Positions 8,854 through 13,191 of a stretch of DNA of 13,191 nucleotides are shown piece after piece (position 1 is the first letter of the stretch; each line of letters begins with the position of its first letter). Source of the stretch: Acanthamoeba lenticulata (taxonomy: Eukaryota; Discosea; Longamoebia; Acanthamoebidae); assembly GCA_002179805.1 (NCBI GenBank), contig NAVB01000642.1, forward strand, positions 1-13,191. The letters are read 5' to 3'. A program made the translations under genes and the position numbers. Under the pieces are notes generated by a model. It saw nothing but the letters and a program-made list of their open reading frames with translations, had not been told where the DNA came from and made no database searches.

Positions 8854-9385
8854 GCTGAAACTCGTGTCTGTTTTATCGTCCGCCCGACGAGCTGAGGCAA
8901 GTGAAGCGGCCTTGCATTAAAAATTCTGTTTTCTGTCAGCATTCCAAACATACTGTGATTAATTAATTACTTCAGCAGGAATGCGAAGCTGACGTAAGCC
9001 AACAAGAGAGAAGAGACAAGAAGGGCCACGAGGAGGACAAAGCCCCTTCTCTCGGTCATCAGGCTCTCTATTCTCCGTTGGGTGTGCCGTGCGCGTGGCT
9101 GATTTCCTCCATCCTCCCGTGCTTGCGTTGGGGCATGCGGTAGAGCCGAGCTCCAAGTGTAAGACCACCGCGAATCCCCTCTTCCTACTCTCATCCCTGC
9201 GCCGTGCCACCACTTGGTGAGCCTGCCTGCCGTCTAGATCCACAACCAACCAAGGTACGCCGTCGGCTTCATGCCTTTTTTCTCGCGAGAGCATCTGTAA
9301 AAGCAACACTGGAGATGCACACGGATGGACGGGAGGAAGAAATCACTGTTTGCTTACCTCGCACATGTGATCCTCACTTTCAAGG
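8854..9385. other. Divergent intergenic region between the F-box/repeat and DENN genes
   Basis: This 532-base stretch separates two divergently read start codons (8853 minus, 9386 plus), so it should hold both promoters and 5' leaders. AT-rich patches lie at 8916-8925 (about 65 bases upstream of the F-box start, possibly TATA-like on the minus strand) and 8957-8969. The DENN start is bounded upstream by an in-frame TGA at 9368-9370. A doubtful minus-strand ORF is listed separately. Nothing else recognisable was found. Confidence 0.6.
8967..9194 (-). CDS. Doubtful ORF ending in a membrane segment (possible tail anchor)
   Basis: A 75-codon minus-strand ORF. The first half is Arg/Gln-rich without pattern. 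The last ~25 residues, after 'RRIESLMTERRG', form a clean hydrophobic stretch ('FVLLVALLVSSLLLAYVSFA', then FLLK) and then stop, which is the layout of a tail-anchored membrane protein such as a SNARE. I could not join it in frame to the upstream minus-strand ORF at 9354-9590 through the GTAAGC donor near 9352-9357 and the TTTTACAG acceptor near 9295, because that join meets a stop. It may be the last exon of a mis-modelled gene, a pseudogene remnant, or chance. Confidence 0.22.
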   Translation of the reverse strand: MRVGRGDSRWSYTWSSALPHAPTQAREDGGNQPRARHTQRRIESLMTERRGFVLLVALLVSSLLLAYVSFAFLLK

Positions 9386-12300
9386 ATGGCTGAGCCGGGC
9401 GCGCGAATACGGTCTGCCACAGCCAGTGCATCTCAAATTGATGGCTCAGCTTCGCCACCACGGGCTCATCGAGGGGGGCTGTCGCCTCGCTCGCCTCCTG
9501 TAGCAGCTCTCCATGCCATTTCCTCAACACCTCCCGAGGGCGGGGGCAGCTCATCGCCTCGCGGCAGCCGCCGCGCTCGAGCCAACACACTTACGCCCAT
9601 GCGCGGACCGCCTTCTCTTTCGCCCCTTCCTCACGATGCCATCTACGACAGCATCCATCTCTATACTGTCCGATCCCAGCGCGGTGGCCTTCGTGAGGTA
9701 ACATTAATGCACCACATCAACTGCCATTTGCTTCTTTACACGAATTGTTGATCAATTTTTTGATCACCTGGCGGTGTGCAGAGGTCACGATTAAACAAAA
9801 CCATCAGCAAGTTGGCCAGGAATGAGTTGACAAGGTACACCTGCCTTTTCTCCTTTAATCTAAACGAGTCGCCTGGACCTCAATTGGCGCTGACATTCAA
9901 TCACAGGCGAACGTCAGTGAGCCTCAAGGCAGCCATCCGGCCCAACCGAGAAGGCCACATCTTTGACTACTTCTGCGTAGTGGGCTACCCGCCCACGGCC
10001 AAGGTTGATATCAAGGCCCCGGCCGAGTCCAGGCGTCAGGAGCCGGTCATCCTCTACCAGTACCCCGAGGACAACCAGCTCAACGAGCAAGTCGTCCACT
10101 TCTGCTTCCCCAACGGTCCTCCTCCCTTACCTTTAAAAGCCAAACTCTGCTATGTGTTGTAGCTGACCCGTCCATCTCGTTCGGGCACATCAGGGGTCAC
10201 GCCCACGGTGTCGCTGCGCAAGAAGGCGGCCGATCAGAAGTCTTCTACGCTCGAGCTGGCCAACTGGTACGTGCCCGTGCCTCCTCTCGGCTTTCTCTTC
10301 TCTTCTATACTTCTCTGGCCAGAGAGGTTAATCGTCTTTCTGCACGTTCCTCTCGCGCACAGCTCGCTGAAGGAGCTGAAGGACTCGGAGCGCTCGTTCC
10401 TCTTCCTGATGACCGGCAATGGCGCTCTCCTCTATGGCATCTGCGTCTCTCAGAACGAGCTCCTCTCTGTACATGGCGCTTGTCATTGCCTCTGTCTGCC
10501 TTGTACTACACGAAACTGACTCACTTTTTATGCGGCTGTAGTGCCTGGAGAAGCCGTCGTTCTTCAAGCAGGCGGCCTATAACCCGCCGTCGCCCCTCTC
10601 GCCCACGGAGCTGCGCTACGAGGTGTCGGCGCCCCGCGTCTACTGCCTCCTTTCGCGCTTCCCCTTCTTCAAGCTCCACTTTCGCGTCCTCTACACCCTC
10701 CTCGGTATGCTCATCTCCTCTTTTTGTTGCATTCCTTGCTTCAATTCTTTACATTCCTGACGTGGTGCACACGTGCAGAGACGGAGCGGGCAGTGCAAAA
10801 GGAAGCCTTGGCACGCTTGCGCCAACAGGCGGGGGTCAAGGCGGCCGAAGCAGCGGCTGAGCCCTCCAGCGCCGGAGGCGGGCGAGCCAACTCGCTCTCG
10901 TCCGAGGCCGACGCCACGGGCAAGCCCGACGAGGCCGCCGCCAGCTCGAGCTCCGAGAAGGAGAAGAAGGGCAGCGCCTGGAACTGGGGTCGCTGGCGCT
11001 GGGGCAAGGACAAGGACAAGAAGGACAGCAAGGAAAGCAAGTCCAGCGCCGCGGCCACGACGGCCACGGACCAGCCTGACATGCCCGGCAAGATGCAGCG
11101 GACGTCGAGCGCGCACAGCTTGAAGAACTGGGGCTTGAAGCGGCCCGGCGATGCGACGGCGGCCGAGGGCAGCAAGGATGACATCAACACGCGGACGTCG
11201 GCCAAGGCCGAGAGCAGCAGCTCAATCACCACCGCGCTCATCTCGCCGCGCCGCGGGCGCGCCACCAGCCGTGGCCCCGCCATGGACAAGTCGGGGGCCG
11301 ACATCATCGTCGCGGGCGAGGCCACCAGTCCGCGCGGCGCCACTGAGGTGAGCCCGCGCGGTCGGGCGCTCGGGGGCAAGAGCGAAAGCGAAGGGGCGAT
11401 GACGTCAGCAGCCGTTTCGACAGGCAACGTGGCCGCGCGCAAGCGGTCCAACTCGCGCGTGCGCAGCCTATTCGCGCTGGGCGGCAACAAGATCGAGCGC
11501 GGCGAAATCGTGACGACCGATACCACTGGCGACCACCCCGAGGCTGGGTCCGACGACGCGTCGCCTTTCCCCGGCATTCGTCTCCATCAGAACGCTGCCG
11601 AGGCCGGCGGTGAGGCCAGCGCGCCCTTCCCTGGCATCCGCCTCCACATGGGGGCCGACGAGGCTACGTCATCAACGCAGCAGCAGGGGAACGGCGACAC
11701 GACGTCGGCGGCCGAGGACGTGCCCAGTGGCCTCAAGCAGGCTGACGCAAAGGTACGCGCCGATTTTTATTGCTTAAAAAAATAATTGTAATTACATATA
11801 CAAAATGTAACTTTTATTTTAAATTAATGTTAACTCTGAATAGGAGAAGAACAAGGTGGTGGCTCTGCTCGAGGCCTACTACAACACGAATATACGATCA
11901 AGTCTGGGCTCCTTCAACGTGAAGCTTCCGTCGGCCAAGCGCCAGGGCAAGTTTGTGTGTCCCGTACGCACGCTCCTCCAGCATTTTCATTTTCTTTATT
12001 TGTTCAAAAAGAAAATGTGTTGACTGTGTTGTAACTGTGGTTTGCGGCCTGCGCAGGAAGGAGATGAGGAGAAGCTGATCATGGAATGGTGCGCCCCGAC
12101 GATGCTGCGACTGGTGCCACTGCCCAACATCATCGTGCTCCTTCGGGCGCTTCTTCAGGAGTACAAGGTCGTCCTCCTCTGCAAGAACCTCGGCGTCCTC
12201 TCCTTCATTGCGTACTCTCCCCTTTTCAACATCCTCCTCCTCCTCTCTCATCAGCTCCTTCAACCGTGACTCACCCAGCTGGCCGTTGTTGTCGTCGTCG

Positions 12301-13191
12301 ACAGGATGGCGCTGCTGCCGCTGCTGCGCCCCTTCGAGTGGCAGGGGCCCTTCATCCCGCTCGTCCCCAAGAACCTCGAGGAATGCGTGGAATCTCCCGG
12401 TACCTCCCCCCGGGCCTCATGCGCCCTCACTCCTCCCTTTCACACGTCTTTTTGGCTGATCGTGGCCTCCCCATGGCAGTTCCGTGCGTGCTCGGGATGC
12501 CAACGACCTGCGAGGAGGACCTCATTCCGGTGGTCATGGACGACTGCCTCATCGTCAACATCGAGACCGAGCAAGTCGTCCTCCCCGAGCGTCCTCTCCC
12601 GCCTCTGCCCCACGAGGAAGAGCTGTACGGAACAACCAACTATTATTTTTTTCTTAAAGTATTAATTCAAAATTTTAATCATTTTTTGAAAATACTTGGA
12701 ATTTTGCAGATACGCACAGCTGGGAGCATTTCACTCGAAGATCTATCGGCCGGTGCAGAGCCCGGACCGGGCCAAGGCCTTCCATCGGCTGGCCAAGAGC
12801 ACGAAGGAGGAGATGGTCGCCGCCGCCGGGTTCCTCAACCACCTGCGGTCCTACCAGGAGCGCCTGGTCCAGGAGATCGTCAACTACGTCCACATCCACT
12901 GTATCGCTGAGTCGGCTCCGGCCCCGTCGCTGCCGGCCCTGCCCAGCGGCCTCGCCGCTGCGGGTTCGCCCGCGCTGTCGTTCCCGTGCCTGCCGACCAC
13001 GTCGTCGGGCTCGCCCTCGACGTCGCCCGTCATCACCAACTCGCCGCTGGGGGCCGCCCAGGGCTACGCGACGTCGCCGCTGGCCTCGTCGGCCTCGTAC
13101 ACGTCGCTCACCACGTTCGAGCAGGCCGAGCTCGAGGCCACCCTGGCACAGGCCTACGTCGAGCAGCGCACGGCCGGGTATTTCCGGCCGC
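9386..13191 (+). CDS. DENN-domain protein, probable Rab GEF, 3'-partial, 12 exons
   Basis: Exons: 9386-9697, 9782-9834, 9907-10115, 10194-10266, 10363-10468, 10542-10704, 10779-11752, 11844-11963, 12057-12211, 12305-12399, 12480-12624 and 12710 to the edge. All introns are GT..AG (72-96 nt) and phases agree, giving about 962 residues in the window. Residues 1-121 are a Ser/Pro/Arg-rich leader. The uDENN part follows ('IFDYFCVVGYPP', 'VILYQYPEDNQLNEQVVHFC', 'SFLFLMTGNGALLYGICVS'), then 'VYCLLSRFPFFKLHFRVLYT', a long insert, and the DENN core ('LLRALLQEYKVVLLCKNLGV', 'LLPLLRPFEWQGPFIPLVPK', 'PVPCVLGMP'). A dDENN-like helical part follows ('RAKAFHRLAKST', 'RLVQEIVNYVHIH'), then Ser/Thr/Pro-rich sequence to the edge. 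DENN proteins exchange GDP for GTP on Rabs at membranes; which Rab is not readable here. Start 9386 is the first ATG after an in-frame TGA. Confidence 0.92.
9907..10704 (+). other. uDENN module and first half of the DENN core
   Basis: Spliced residues about 122-305. The uDENN hallmark is the 'FDYFCVVGY' strand, a 'YP' before the 'FCFPNG' turn, and the 'GNGALLYGICVS' hairpin. The DENN core then begins with 'SAPRVYCLLSRFPFF'. Four short introns interrupt it, and the motifs only join correctly when all are removed. Confidence 0.9.
10779..11752 (+). other. Low-complexity insert of about 325 residues splitting the DENN core (exon 7)
   Basis: This exon starts with a short charged helix ('ETERAVQKEALARLRQQAGV') that still belongs to the DENN fold and then becomes Ala/Ser/Gly/Lys-rich. 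It contains a tryptophan cluster ('SAWNWGRWRWGKDKDKK'), basic-plus-serine motifs ('KMQRTSSAHSLKNWG', 'RKRSNSRVRSLFALGG'), several SPR/SPRG motifs, and a repeated 'PFPGIRLH'. The DENN core resumes in the next exon with 'EKNKVVALLEAYYNT'. Probably disordered and phosphorylated; that is inference. Confidence 0.8.
11564..11647 (+). repeat. PFPGIRLH direct repeat in the DENN insert
   Basis: The octapeptide PFPGIRLH is encoded at 11564-11587 and again at 11624-11647, 60 bases (20 residues) apart, each followed by an Ala/Glu-rich spacer. Codons differ between copies (for example CCT TTC against CCC TTC), so the peptide rather than the DNA seems conserved. It may be a short linear motif. Confidence 0.8.
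11844..12624 (+). other. Second half of the DENN core
   Basis: Exons 8-11 spliced. Clear DENN core features: 'LPNIIVLLRALLQEYKVVLL' followed by 'CKNLGVLS', the aromatic 'LLRPFEWQGPFIPLVP' segment, 'LEECVESPVPCVLGMP', then a strand 'DDCLIVNIETEQVV' and 'LPERPLPPLPHEEEL'. This is the most family-typical sequence of the window. Confidence 0.93.

Noticed and set aside
9204..9503. Plus-strand ORF of 99 codons overlapping the DENN start
   Set aside because: It ends without a splice path into the DENN frame, and the DENN first exon in another frame joins the domain exons in phase.
9354..9590. Minus-strand ORF of 78 codons ending at a GTAAGC donor-like site
   Set aside because: Splicing to the next acceptor (near 9295) leads to a stop in the joined frame, and it lies opposite the DENN first exon.
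10741..11577. Minus-strand ORF (278 codons) opposite the DENN insert
   Set aside because: Mirror of a GC-rich low-complexity exon; the plus frame is fixed by flanking DENN motifs and splice phases.
1..13191. CRISPR array, bacterial operon, transposon or integrated virus
   Set aside because: No spaced identical repeats other than the coding 81-nt unit, no transposase, integrase or capsid sequence, and all firm genes look nuclear eukaryotic.

Overview
The window looks like nuclear DNA of a GC-rich, intron-rich amoeba, most likely Acanthamoeba or a close relative. Reasons: coding sequence is strongly GC-rich; genes are cut by many short introns (about 57-96 nt) with GT..AG ends, often with GTAC donors; spacing is compact and AATAAA poly(A) signals are present; and an F-box protein carries a 27-residue ankyrin-like repeat (core ARANGCPW), a type known from Acanthamoeba and the giant viruses that infect it. 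The species call is inference. No rRNA, tRNA, CRISPR array, transposon or bacterial-style operon was seen.

Layout. (1) 1-7043, plus strand: the 3' part of a very large multi-exon gene, open at the left edge. I rebuilt 14 exons that keep one reading frame and encode about 2,040 residues. The conserved helical blocks resemble the Furry / MOR2-PAG1 / Tao3 / SAX-2 cell-morphogenesis scaffolds, the partners of NDR/LATS-type kinases. (2) 7161-7828, minus strand: a small four-exon gene for a helical protein of about 154 residues that I do not recognise. It converges on gene 1, and the 117-base gap holds poly(A) signals for both strands. (3) 7942-8853, minus strand: an intronless gene for an F-box-like protein with seven and a half 27-residue repeats. 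(4) 8854-9385: a divergent intergenic region, with one doubtful minus-strand ORF ending in a membrane segment. (5) 9386 to the right edge, plus strand: a twelve-exon DENN-domain gene, probably a Rab guanine-nucleotide exchange factor. A roughly 325-residue low-complexity insert splits its DENN core, and the gene runs off the window.

How they fit together. This is an ordinary eukaryotic gene neighbourhood, not an operon. The two large proteins belong to families that act in cell shape/polarity and in membrane traffic; nothing in the sequence shows that they work together. I found no convincing new molecular system. The points most worth checking are the large lineage-specific inserts in conserved scaffolds, several introns that are silent when retained, the virus-like repeat gene and its possibly frameshifted 3' end, and the shared poly(A) region.
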